64,000 nucleotides of DNA from Athripsodes cinereus (taxonomy: Eukaryota > Arthropoda > Insecta > Trichoptera > Leptoceridae). This document shows, piece after piece, positions 1-14,300 of the stretch. Where the stretch lies: positions 22,669,237 through 22,733,236 of the forward strand of contig OX388307.1 in assembly GCA_947579605.1 (NCBI GenBank), written 5' to 3'. Position 1 is the first letter of the stretch. Each line of letters begins with the position of its first letter. Under the pieces are notes generated by a model that ran no database searches, was not told the DNA's origin, and saw only the letters and a list, made by a program, of their open reading frames with translations. A program made the translations under genes and the position numbers.

Positions 1-645
1 ATAGAAGCTTAAAGAAAATTTCTAAAGATGGCTTCATCAATAATAATTTGTAAACAATTTAAATAAAATCCAAAGTACTAAGTGCACACAAAAGAACTAA
101 AATACATAGTTCGATGGGTATATCAAATATTTTATGTTGGGATCAATGGTCGCTGTTGATGTCCATAGCAAATTGATGTGTTTCTTGAAACCTATACATA
201 ACTGATTATGCAATTATTTTTCGGCATTAGAATGTATGTATTGATTTAAGAATTCATTTCAATCATAACTAAAAGAAAAACATTTTTGATAATTACTATC
301 CAAAATTTAAAAAAAAAAACAAAAAAATATTGAAGATTCTGATCAACTGAAGAGATCTCTTCGTTCCAATAAACGTATTTCTTACACCGTACAGAAAAGA
401 GAATCATTTTTCGCGAAAAGAATATTACCTATAAAAAATCTGAAAAAAATGTATCCTATGTAGGCAGTGATGTATGATAAATAAGTGTACAAAAATAAAT
501 ATTATTTATTTAAATGGAACAGTGAATATCACGAAAATAAATATGTACTTATCTATATCTACCATAAATAAACATAATATTGTAAAAGATAATAATGATA
601 CGATGAAAAAACTCATTCTCTAATGACAGGTAGTCCCTTTCTCAT
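1..645. other. No recognisable feature
   Basis: AT-rich sequence with short poly-A runs. I see no convincing coding frame, RNA gene or repeat boundary. Confidence 0.5.
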
Positions 646-1010
646 ACTACTGCTACTTATACATATGGGGTAGCCAGCAGATCAGCTGCTTGCGACAAAC
701 AAGCAGGCAGACCTCTCTGTACCAACAAGAAAAAAACATTTAGTATAGGTTATTTGTTACTACTACTACTATACCATCACGGCATATCCCACAAGTGGGG
801 TAGCCAGCAGACCAGCTGCATATAAAACATGCAAGCTGTCTTCTTCGTGCCAATATAAAATCAAGACATTCAGGATGGGTGGCAAACCTCATCGCCGAAT
901 TTAAGATGTAAAATGTCTTATTTTTTCGAACACCTGCCTTTTCCAGGACACTCGAAAACTTATGGAGAAGAGTAGGAGACCAATTCTTTACCGGGTGCTC
1001 CACGGGATAA
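646..1010 (-). mobile_element. RTE-type LINE 3'-end fragments (two)
   Basis: Read on the minus strand, the sequence near 770-815 gives the words YPTCG and a run of GTA trinucleotides. This resembles the ending (YPTWDTA, stop, then TATAG repeats) of the better preserved LINE at 49508-51163. A second shorter piece (about 660-720) repeats the 'ggggtagccagcag' block. Both are decayed 3' ends without an open frame of their own. Family membership is inferred from the shared terminal words. Confidence 0.45.
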
Positions 1011-2005
1011 AATGTTATTTGTTATCATCACACAATTATATACTTACATAATACATCTATCTACTATCCCACATAGTACGATTCTCAGATTTATTTTCAC
1101 AACGCTCATTTTGAGATGCCTGTGAAATTTAAAGCACCTACGAGAGTTCTACTTTTTTCATGTTCCCAAGATTTTTGATTGGATACCTAATGAAATAACA
1201 GTAAATACGATTTTTAGTTATCTGAACAGGAATTGAAAAAATTCCCAACTTTGATAGTCTTTCTTATCTAACTCACAAATTTAAATTGTCTACTTATGTC
1301 CTAAATTACCTTAAAGCCTTTAATTTTCTTTGATTTTTCTACCGTTCTCCTGAAATTTTCCAACGCCCACAAAGCGACCCTGTCTCCCACGTCGAGAAAC
1401 ACTAATCTATATTAATAGTTACTTGCAATATCTAACAATAAATTTATTATAACTTATTATTTACTTAACTATTAGAAGAGAAACTGTTTTTCATATGTTA
1501 AATAACGGATAAACACAACATGTTTATCCATTATTTAATAATCGCAACGTACCTATGAAAGGTATGTAAGTTAACATAATGTATATACAATCTTATAATG
1601 ATGACATATTGCAGGTCTTATACGTATTATTTACCTGCAAATTTATTTTCATCAAGTTATCATTTTGAATTTCATTTTATCGGTGGCGGAACTTATTTTT
1701 CAACTTAGTCATAATTGAACACTCCCACCAAATATTTCATTTTTGAGAAACTTACAAAGCTAATAATTTTAGTTTCTCAATTTGATCCGAATGTTGTTTA
1801 CATTATTGGACACTGCGGTCCCGTTTTCGGCATTCCACATATCCCTATGTTGTTGAGCACATCCTTTTCCATCCATCAGTTCTCCTTATATTATTAGACC
1901 ATCCTACTTTAGGCTTTCCCATGCTTCTTCTTCTTGTTCTCTGTACTATTTTCATGTTCAAACATACCTAGTTATATCATCCGGAATAGAATCAGAAACA
2001 AACAC
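1011..2005. other. No recognisable feature
   Basis: AT-rich intergenic sequence. No supported gene or repeat boundary. Confidence 0.45.
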
Positions 2006-2008
2006 AAA

Positions 2009-2200
2009 CCGCCCACGTGGTGCAACGGCTATCGCAGTCGACTTGCACCATATCGAGGTCCTGGGTTCGATTCCCAGCTGGGTCGCGAAGTTTCGTGAGG
2101 AATTATCGCAACCAGGGTTTGGAAAATAATTGCCTTAGCAAAATTGAGGCATCACTGGTTGGTTGTCTGGAAGAAATTACATAAGTGATAAGTCCGCCAG
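2009..2200 (+). mobile_element. tRNA-derived SINE (family 2)
   Basis: The 5' part looks like a tRNA gene. An A-box-like word (TGGTGCAACGG, about 2020-2030) is followed by a perfect B box (GGTTCGATTCC, about 2066-2076), as in an internal RNA polymerase III promoter. A non-tRNA body follows to about 2200. It is not called a tRNA gene because the acceptor stem does not close cleanly and the body continues past the tRNA-like part. Confidence 0.6.
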
Positions 2201-3055
<855 letters not shown>

Positions 3056-3689
3056 GAATTGTTGGAATTGGTGAACGTTGACATGGTACAAAGTTTTTTA
3101 ACCAGCCTGAGCCGATTCGTAAGTGTGAGAGACACCTTACACCTATCGTGGGTTAAATCGTATAATATTTTATTCTACTATATTATAATTTTATCATAGT
3201 TCGGTATCTTAACTTACGCATAACATTTGTGTATGAGTGATGTTAAATAAGGAAGCGCGTAACAAAGTACGATGTATGTGTAATGAGTATATAGAATTTA
3301 TAATAATATTAACAATATTTCTATGAAAATGTTGAAGATCTTATTTGATTATCATGATTAGTAATATGTAATAGAGCAAAACACTTCAGCAGTGTAGGCA
3401 CCTACCTACCCATCAGTAGAATATTATCATTGCGGGTAGGTAGGTGCATGTTTACCTTTAGACCTTGCAAACTATTTGTTTCCTGTCTTATAGGTGAAGC
3501 AAGTTTAACTTTCTACTCGGCATCAGCTGCTGTAAATACAGATGTATGTAATAATAATATCGATGGTAATATACTGCACTTCCTATACATTCATACGATA
3601 TATTATATTAATATTAACATTATTAATAATACATACGCATGTACATTCGTTCGTTCTTCAGAGGTTTAGACATTTTCCATATGAATAAA

Positions 3690-4553
3690 AACCAATTCAG
3701 GACAGGTGTAGTGCAACTACTGAGAACATCACAGCATCCTTGATGGGTGAAATTTTGCCTTATGTGCTTTATGCCGACTCTGCCTACTGCCTACTTACTT
3801 CTATTAATCAATTTTCTTCTGTTTCGATTCCACTTATTTCTAACTATGTATATTTTGTTTTGCTGAATTGTCTGCCACACAGCTTCATTGTTTTATTGTA
3901 TTATTTTTGATTATATTATTGATTTGTTGATTTAGTTATTTATTATTATATCATATTATTTTGAATTTATTATTTTACATGTTAATCTTATAACTTATCG
4001 TAAATTTTTATTGTACTTTGATTTTATTATTTGTTTGGCTAGTTTTTCTTTATTTTAAATATTATTGATTAGATTCGTTATTTAATTTCTTGATTTTGTT
4101 TTAATTCATTGTTGTATTACATTATTTTTAATCTTCTTGATTGATTTGTTGATTTTATAACTAATTGCTATAATTAATTTTTTAATTAAAATAATGATAA
4201 CTTTTAAGTCTTCTTAATTGATTTGTTGAATTTATATTTATTATTGTATTTTACTTTTTTTAATTATTTGAATTGATTTTTAACTTTATCATCTGTTATT
4301 GTATTATATTGTTTTCTTACTTTGTTGTTTGATTTGCTGGTTGTTTTTTATTTTATTGTTTTTTGATAATTCTGTTAGGTTGTACCTACTGTTGTAAAGT
4401 ATTTCCTTGTTTTGGTGTCATCGAATTTTATACTGTGGTAATACAGGGGGACTCTTGTGGTCTATATCGTGTGTAATATTGATTTTTGTAATGTTTACTG
4501 TGCTGACTGTTTGTCCCTTGAAAGATGTTAAAAATAAAATAAATAAATACATA
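3690..4553 (+). mobile_element. Possible LINE 3' end with AAATA-type tail
   Basis: The segment ends in a short (AAATA)n tail (about 4533-4552), the ending seen on several other non-LTR remnants here (54840, 39350). The body is very AT-rich with no coding frame. The left boundary is a guess and the call rests mainly on the tail. Confidence 0.25.
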
Positions 4554-7500
4554 TTACATGTAGGTACATAGATATACCTACTGCTTTCACAAATTTTAAA
4601 AGAAATTTATCATGGCACAATGAATGTTATATAATGCTTAGTATTACAATTAATACATTATCCTACATCAATATTAAGCACTTATATGAGGTTGGAATAG
4701 CTTAATTTTACTTTTTGGTACCATGAATATCAAGAAAGATGAAAGAATTCAATAATAGTTTTAAAAAACGTCTTCAAGGTTCCCGATCACGACTGAAGCG
4801 AAACTTTCTCTGAGATTAAAGAATGTCATGTAAAATGACAGGTACCTACCTCACTTAGTACCCACTCAGAAGTGAAGATGCTTGTTTCCCAGAAGAAAAC
4901 GGTAAAGCGCAAAAGAAGACGAAGAAGAAAAATCGATTGATAGTGTGAATCATTGACGTGTAAACAATATTATTTTGTACACTGGGTGACAAAACGATGA
5001 AATGTTTATTAAATAGTACTCAAAATAGAGAGCCAAATAAGATCTTTATCTACCACTATACTCTATCACAAATTATTAATAGGTATTAATTATTTACATG
5101 TATAAATGAATTACGAATTTTCCGTTAAATTGATATTCTCAATTTAGAACCAATGCTACCATAATTTATAGATATGCAATTGCAATTGGTACCTACAGCT
5201 AAAGATAAAGAAAATATTAAAATAAAGCAGATAAATAAAATATTGGTAATAAGTAGGTATATGTAGAAAGCAGTGGTGTGCCATTCATATATATAAAAAA
5301 AATGCCGCATGCCTACAAAAGAAAAGCTGGGTATTGTCTGATATTGTTATAGGTACATATTATATTATGAGATCGTGAAATATTTCAAATTCGTATGTCA
5401 GATTGATAATTTGGTGACTACAGGGGGGGAGATGCGGAGGGGATTTGATTTGAAAATACGGGTGTTTCTTAAATCTTGTACCAAATTATGTAAATAATAA
5501 AATCTATCGCAAAAGTATGACAAATCAAGTCCCGCCACTGGTGGGTAGGTAAGAGTTTATTTATTTGATAGCTATTTTACTACTGCTGCTCGAAGCTCAA
5601 CTGTACCTAGAGACGTTAAATACAGGAGTTTAATGTGAAGAGTATTTCAATAATTGTGAAAAGATTATCGATATACAGTAACTGTTCCCAAAACAAGTTC
5701 AATTTTATTTTTATAGGCGAATATTTAAGTGGTTTGGTTATTGGAGATTTTAATAAATACCAGCTACTAATGTATGTAGGTACAGATATCTAGAATTACT
5801 AACATAACCAATAACAACATGCTGAAATTTATCACAGTTTTAATTGGATAAAAACATTGTAATACGAGTACACTTGTTAACATCTCTAATAAATATATTC
5901 CATAAAATAATTAGTCACATTTTTTATTTATACAGTGAAATTAAAAAGTGCGACGCAAAGACTAGGTAATTTATTTTCTTTATTAATCATTAATCTTATT
6001 TCCAGTTTGAACCATTATAAAGAAAAAATATCTTGCAGCTGATCCATAGTCTGTTTTGTGCCATGTGTCCTACTTTTAAGCAGAATATTTAAGTCTCTAA
6101 TCCCAAATTCCATTTCCTCTTTATATAATACTGTAATGGCTATTTTTACTAAAAAAAAAAGTCTTAGTTCTTCCCTGTACCTAACAGCAAAACTTACAGT
6201 GTCTTAATTAAGTTTACGTAGTTTGATTTGAAAAGAATAATAATTCAAGAAAATTATTTGCAGAAGATGATTAATATTTTAAAAACTCATCTAATTAAAC
6301 TACAGCAGAATAATTAATTTTATAATATTCATTTTTGTATTTATTACAAAATGGGACGTTTCGGTTGCTTACTCCCATCCATCTTCATGCGTCGTTACTC
6401 AAAGACATCGAGAGACATGTCACCTGTATTTGGTATAGGTATAATAATATGTAACTCTTACAACAGTAATTACATGCAATCAACCATTATTATAATAGTT
6501 GACACACTATACCAGCCATCCAGTAAAGTTATATAACTGTTATAGAATACAAGACGACCGACTAACTACTCTGCTCACTGCTCAGTGCTCGCTACAAATA
6601 CCTAACTTATTACAGTAGGTACAAATATTTCAAGACAACCTATTTTTATTTAGAAATTATTTAATTTAACACTTCCATCCAACAGATCTTTAAATTATTG
6701 CATAATATCTAGGTATCCATTGAAGCATTTATCACCTTTGTACCTACTACTTACTACTGAATCAATGCAATGCACTATTAATTTTTGATAAATGTTTGTC
6801 AAATGACATCGCAATCAATCGGTGTTACATTTGTCTCAGTACCATCGACAATAAGACAATTATTATGTAATAGCTGATAAAATTATTTAATAATCTAGAT
6901 ACACAAAACCGTAAATTGTTACGAATCATCTAAAGATACTGTGGCAGATTCAGTAGGTATAATACCTTTACAAAGTGAATTCAAAAATCAAATACTAACA
7001 ACGATGCAAAAGTTTTAAAAATTTGTTATTTTTTACTTTCTTTAGAAATTTACTCAGTGTTTTGAACGCAAGCACGTTCGTCGATTACTGAAACTAGCTT
7101 TCTGCAAACATTTTATAAAATCTTTATTTAAATAAAAACTAAAATAAAATTAACAAACCTGAGTACAACAAGATTTAAAAGATATTACAAACGAGAATAC
7201 ATCGAAGAAAAAACTTATTGGAAGAATGTTGAAATGTTATTTTCTTTTTATAAACTTTATAACTTGCCGATGTGCTCTTATCGCGTCATGAACAACAATG
7301 ACTATCGCACTAGTATCAATTATTACAATAATAATTTATTATTGAACTGTAGAGACTCACCAATTTCCAACACTATCATTCACTTTACTTAGTACACAAT
7401 GTACCTCTATAATTCTCGTTTGTCACAGTTTCTTCATCTCGGTGTCTGCTACCATTTGGATTAATCTTCACTGAGAAACTACTGCTCCGGTGTTATTAGA

Positions 7501-8272
7501 AAATCGTATCAAGTCATTTCATTTCAATAAAAATATGACACATTTTATATATATTATACTTTCACGTGAAGTGCATGAGCTTTTATTTGAATTCAATATG
7601 TTTAACGCATCAGTAACTTTGACGACATCTTTCTCCAGAGTAATTTTTCATATACTGTGAAACATTATAAACATTAATTCTTTATTTTTATTGCTCTGAA
7701 ATTTTTTGAAATGATGACACAAGATATATTTGCTAACCAATGCCGTTTCGCCTCCTAAAAATTTGATGGTTTGTCAGAATCGACCTACTTTCAGAATCTA
7801 GAGTCATGGCGTAGATTCGTCTTAAACACGTTTGATTCAACCAATGCGAATTGCGGTACAAAGCACTAAGCAGGATGAAGTGAGCAAGACACCATCACTA
7901 CTATCTCATCAGGTCGTCTAACTGTATTTCCATATCATGGCGTACAATGATTCCCATAGGCAGAACAACCAGGACTCAGTAGCTCTCTTCTGTTGGACCG
8001 AGCTGTTTCTTAGATCATAAATTAAAACTTCCCATTTGTAAATAGAGTAAATATTTACTGATTCGCGATCACATTTCATGAGATTATCTTGGCGTGTCTA
8101 AAATTATGTGCATAAATCATCTGCGAATTACCATTTTATGAGATGTGTATTAAAGTGAATGGCTAGTTGAATATAATATATTATTGTTTACATTCGTAAC
8201 ATAATGTATGTGTAATTTAAATCACAATATAAACCTAATTATCTGTAAAAATTTCTCTCGCTTGACATAGCG
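4554..8272. other. Region upstream of the peroxidase start codon
   Basis: About 3.7 kb with no coding frame I can support. It should contain the promoter and 5' UTR of the gene starting at 8273, but no TATA box or initiator stands out. A 5' non-coding exon could lie here. Confidence 0.35.
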
Positions 8273-8304
8273 ATGGCGAGAGTTAAATTTCAATATGAAC
8301 AGCG
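8273..8304 (+). CDS. Peroxidase coding exon 1 (start)
   Basis: The ATG at 8273 has a purine at -3 and G at +4. It encodes [10 protein letters not shown] plus two bases of an Arg codon and ends at a perfect GTAAGT donor. Phase 2 joins the acceptor at 9523 and gives a basic N-terminus directly before the hydrophobic stretch [15 protein letters not shown], the expected order for a signal sequence. No transcript evidence is available, so another first exon is possible. Confidence 0.7.
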
Positions 8305-11300
8305 GTAAGTGATTCTATTTTTTTTGTTTCGACGGGGAAAATTTCGTAACCGATCGATAATGAATTTTCTTCATAAAATTGCGATTCGCGATTCAACCGT
8401 CTCGTAATTAAAATATTGTTTGAAGTCAACAAACAGATTATTATGCAATGGCTTAAAGTGACTGGCTAGAACTGTGACTGCTTCTGTATTTACAGGAAGA
8501 CTTCTCTTTGGAAGTAAACACCTTCAACACATTCATAAGAATATTAGAAGTACAATAGATAATAATAATATATAATGTAGGTACACCCTGTTCTAATGTT
8601 GTCGCGGTTGCGATGAGATAACAACAGACACTTGTATAACTTCCATGTAAGATCTAATAAACAAGTATGGCCATTGGAGAGCTGGTATTGAACCATTTAT
8701 GGCAAATTTTATCGTCCCACTTGATTGAGAGATTATATTATTAATAATAAATTACCAACTTGTTTGTTACATTTATGTAAGTATTATCTCTAGGCATTTC
8801 CTCTGTTGAGACAGACAACGATAATATATTTTTTTAATAAATGCGCATCTGTTATAGTTTGTTCTAAATTTAATTTGTTATCATATCATTATTATTATCA
8901 ATGAATACAATTAATCAATTTGGAGATACATTGACATGTAAATTATGAATTATATCTAGATACTTACATTATGCGTTGCAGTAATTTCTAATTTGTTAAT
9001 TGATTGTGCTACTGTGCCATATTATTAAAAAAATGTTTAAAATAATATCGATAAATTTTCTTATCTACTGTTTAGGTTAAATCAAATTTCAAATAAATAT
9101 CGTGCATCAGTAATAATAGTCAAATCACCATACAATCCGTTTACAGATTTATTTAAAATATTTAATGCATTTTAAATTTCTTTAGAGCTCGTCATTCTTC
9201 TTTGGGGAACAAACAAAAGGAAAATTTATCATCATGAATACCAATCATTAATCGTAAAAGAGCTATGGAAATACAAGTATATCCCCATACGCCATTATTT
9301 GTAATATAAAGATTTTACATAGGTAATAGAGTTTATATACTTTTTCCTAACATGACATGACCCAATACATAACCAAGTGATGAATTCAATCAAATTTAAT
9401 TATAAACTTAGAACAATATGATAAATATATGTTCGAGTATCTATATGCACACCTCTAACACATTTTTTTTTTACATAAAAATAAAGAGAAACTTCTGACA
9501 ATCACCATTTCTTATTTTTTCAGTTCCACTCTTCTTGGAATAACAACACAGTGTTTTGTTATTCTCACAGTTATAAAACATATTTCTACCAATACAACTG
9601 TACATAATAATACTATAAATTATTATTTCAACAATGGACTCTCTACTATACAAAATAATAGTTTGACCTCTTCTACCCAAGCAAATACCAAAACATTAAC
9701 GAGTAATTCATTGCCAAATATTAATCAAACTGTTGTTGAAGAACTCTTAGATGTAAGAAATGATAAAACTATGACACCTAGTGGAGATGTGAGCATACAT
9801 TACTCTTCTACTCCTGAAACTTTAACGGATGAATTAGAAGATGGTTATATTATAACAGAATCTCAGAATGAGAGCTCTTTCACCTACGTTTATACAACAA
9901 GAGATCCCATATATGATTATGAAGAAATGTCAACCACATCAGACAACGATATTGTAAATGAAAATGCTACAGACAATTCTACTTATCTATTAAATATACG
10001 GAATGAAAGTTTAGAAAATGCGAAGGGTACTAACGAAACTGATATGAATCAAATGTTTGTTCAGAATACAAAGATTTCTGAAAGTGCTGAAAATGTATCA
10101 GAAACAACAACGTTAAAATCTTCAACTAAACATGGAGATAGGTCTTCTAAAGTATTTGAGGATATAAATAATGAGATATTATTTCAATTCTGGACAACTT
10201 TATCGGGTTTTAGTAAAAATGCTAAAACAACAATTCAAGTCATGGACGAAACTGAATCTAGGCGAAAAGATGAGACGATACCACCGTTAAGGCTAGGGAA
10301 TACAACTCCATCAACTCTCAAGTCAGGGTTATCAAAAATAACAACAAATACATCTGAAGTTAGTTATGATGTGCCCTCACCAGATAATGATTTAGCAAAA
10401 AATTCTGAAGACTCAGATTTAGATCAACATAATAAAAGAGACTTTATTACAACGGAACAAACGATAGACCCATTTTACACCATAAGTTCCAAAGAAGTTA
10501 CCGATAATAAAACTAAACTAGATATGAATTTCATGGAGGCAGCAGATTATGGAATGATGAAGATGAATGAATTGTATGGAGTTCAGGAGCCAAAATTATA
10601 TCATATGGGTAAGAAGAAAATCATTAACATATCTAACAATGCCATATAGCAATACTTATATTCTTTATACCACAATAGAAATATTGAAAACACTAGAGTA
10701 TTAATTAAAATTATCTGCTCATTCCTTGATTACTATTGACAATATTTTGATTATTCCAAATTTTTTTCAGGACTTGTCCTAGAGAGAGACGATCCAGCAC
10801 GATTTGTCGCTGCCTTCAATTGGCAAAGTGAAGAAGCAAGAAATCTTTCAAAATTTGGATACGCATCTCTTCAGGCCTACATGTTTCTTCATGACAAGTA
10901 AGTTCCTTATAAAATTGTGTTTCAATCATTTCCATCAATATTATCGTAATGTCATATTCGTACGGATATTTTTACATTATTAGATAGATATTTATTACTC
11001 TTTAAATTAATTATACGAGACGATGTATAAATAAAAGAAGGCGTTTGAGAAGATATAATTTTTTTTCTTTTTTTGTTGTAATGTTTCGGATTGAAGGGAG
11101 ACCCACCTCACAACCGGATATTTCAGGAATCATAGACTCCCATTTATGTGCACATTGAAACCAAAATTATCCTCACAGGCATTAAAATTATCCATTAGGT
11201 AAGTCTGAAAGACAGGCCGGCTAAAACTGACTTATCTGAAATCTGTTATCTAATTAATGCAAATTATGTAATATATCCACTGTTGGTAATAGGTAACTAT

Positions 11301-14300
11301 TGAAACATATAATATATACATGGATAATAAATAAATCATTACTCCATTACATAATGATGAACATTATCTATTATTTTTCCGAATTTAATATTCATTTGGG
11401 AATTCATTAAGTTTAGGTGAACACATCGATTATTTAAAATAATTTTTATGTTTATATGTAGTATTTTATCTGGAGAATAACAATCCGGTGCAATATTGTG
11501 GTTTTATTGAGCGCAAAATTAATTATTTGTATTTTTTGTACTAATTAGATATTTCTCAAGTACTAAATTTTTTACGTTTGACTAATTTGTAGGTTATGTT
11601 AGTCAGGTAGTCTGGTATTTTTTATGCAAAAAGCATAATTATAAACATTCATTTCATTATCATATCATATCATTTCTTGGATGGAAAAACTTTTTTGAAA
11701 AGTTCACCTCTCCTAAATTTGTTAAAAATAATATTGATATTTCTATGACAGCTTGAGAATATTCATAAATACAAAAATCCTTATGAAGTGTATATGTATA
11801 GGCGTTTTCAAGAACATTCAAATGAAGGAAAATTATTTCCAGAAAATACTCTAACTTTTAAATAGATTTGGCAGTCATGTTGGTCTAACTGTAAGTTTTC
11901 GAGTTGCTACCATATATAACATTGAGAATAATATGTCATTTAACATCTTCAATTCAGCGATAAGTTATGCCACCCATTCTGAATGACTGGCAGAGAGACG
12001 ATGATGAGATGTCGTGGCGGAATAGGTTTAATAATAATTATTATATTTTCGTATTGCCACCGTAGATATTCATTTAACTCTACGTTTAACTATTTAATCA
12101 TTACGACAGGTCCAGAATAAATATTCTATGGAAGAGTAAACATAGCCTCAGAACTTTTTTCCTCATATTATAATGACACAAAACCAACATTTACTATAGT
12201 TACATTAAATATTTCTCAAACAACGACATTTCCCACTCGAAATACATCAAGCGTGGATGAAAGACAAAAGATTATAATGTAATTTGATTGAATGATGCCA
12301 TCCATTTCCTTGTTTTGAAATTAGATACGTAGGTATACTTGTATACTTAACTGCATTTATTTTGCTATTATCAGTTGTTATGCTACATTTAAAGATCTGA
12401 GAAAGATGTCGTGTCGCTTACGTAATCTAGAAATGCTAATAATTGTCAAGAGACGACGCATCATTAAAATCATTAAAGTCATTAAAATCCATCGATTTTT
12501 ATTATCCTTCGATATTTTTTCATCCCCTGAAAAAAAATCATCGTATAACTAGAATAGTTTTATCAGCATTTAAAAAAATATTAACAGCGATGAACTTATA
12601 ATATTTTTTTAGATTTATGAGATACGTACTTATTTCTTATAACAAAGATGAATGATGGTTTGGGCATGTGGAAATAATGAATGAGGACAGAATGACCAAG
12701 AAGATATACCTATTTGGCTAAAAGGAATGGTGCTCGGAGACGTGGACGTCCAAGGATCAAATGGCAAAATCATTAAAATCAAATCCTACAGGACGGTCAC
12801 GTGTTGAGCACATTGAACCAGAGAGCATGCATGAGGAATTGTATGACAGTGTATGCAAGGATAGAAGGAAGTGGCGCTCGATCCTTTCTGTCTACCACGC
12901 GAGGAAAGCGGCGTGATGGTATGTATGTATGTACTAAATGTACTTATTTTCTAAACACTCCCAAACGAGTGAATGGTCTAGGAAGTATAATCGTGTTTGG
13001 TAAAAAAAATTAACATTTTTCAAAAGCACATAAATATGTTTATTTTACAAGAATAAATATTCCAGACTTCCAGTAAATGTAACATTTGTTCTGCGAGATA
13101 AACGAACTTATTCCTTAATCACTCACGAACTAGCGGATAGCGTTGTGAAGAATTGAACAGAAATGGGAAAAATCATCGATTCTTACAAGTTCTACATACC
13201 TCTAAGTATAGAGAATGTGTTATTATTGTTGATATTTGTATTTTACTTGACATCTCTAATTCATGTGAAGTTTTTTTACCTCTTTATCTGCCATCATATG
13301 ACGTTAGTAATCTATAGTTAAGTTCTTTGTGCTGAATTCTTGTTGATAATTTAATACCTACACCCTACACTCAAAGCTACATCGAGAAAAACGTATATGT
13401 ATGTACAATGTACATGTACTTATAAATGCTGTAGGTAGATAAATTATTATTGAACGTTTTAATAATATTTTTATATGCGTAACAACTTTCTCTCGGCAAA
13501 GGGAACTAAGATGTAAACATTTTAATTATTTAATAATACCTTCTGCTTGCATACATTTAATAATACTTCCATTGTGTATATTTATTTATTTACAGTCTTA
13601 AGGGACACAAACAGTTGAACACAATAAGAATAAATTAACTAGTATATAAACTTCATCGGTAAACAAATCGGTAAAAAAAATATAAATATAAAATATAATA
13701 TAAATATAAAATAAAATATATAATATAATCAAATTTAAATGTCGGTATGTATAATTATATTATATGAATTAACTTATATCCACGTCCAATTACTACGTTT
13801 CGTAAAATCGTACATACACTTTTGCAAAGTCACATGATTACATTTGAACTTTTCATTTTATATATTTTATCATCTCAAATGATGGTTACTGATACACCAC
13901 AATTAAGAAATGACTACCGTAAATCTAATGCCATCAAACGAAATTACGGTAACATATTAACTACTTAAATCCATAATTAGCTATACACAAAAACTGTATA
14001 GATATGAATTTGGGGAATATTTTGCAATAAATTATTACCAATTGAAAACAATATCATTGAAAACGAAATTTTGCTGAAAGTATGATTTCCCTGAAAACCA
14101 TATTGATTCCCTTAACCTGATCACTCATAAACGAGTGAATGTCCTTTGAAGACAGAATAGAATAGAATGGATTCATTTGATTTGAGCTACCTACATAAGA
14201 ATTTACAAATACATTACATTTTGTAAACATCGATCTAATGGACCTACCTATTAATATGAACAGCTAAAATGATCACAAAATAAAATCATTTATGAAATTG

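Noticed and set aside
2014..2085. tRNA gene
   Set aside because: A and B boxes are present, but the sequence continues into a SINE body and the cloverleaf ends do not pair well.
5520..5545. Inverted partner (CCCGCCACTG) of a hAT end
   Set aside because: Only about 10 bases match a hAT terminus, and no opposite end or target duplication was found.
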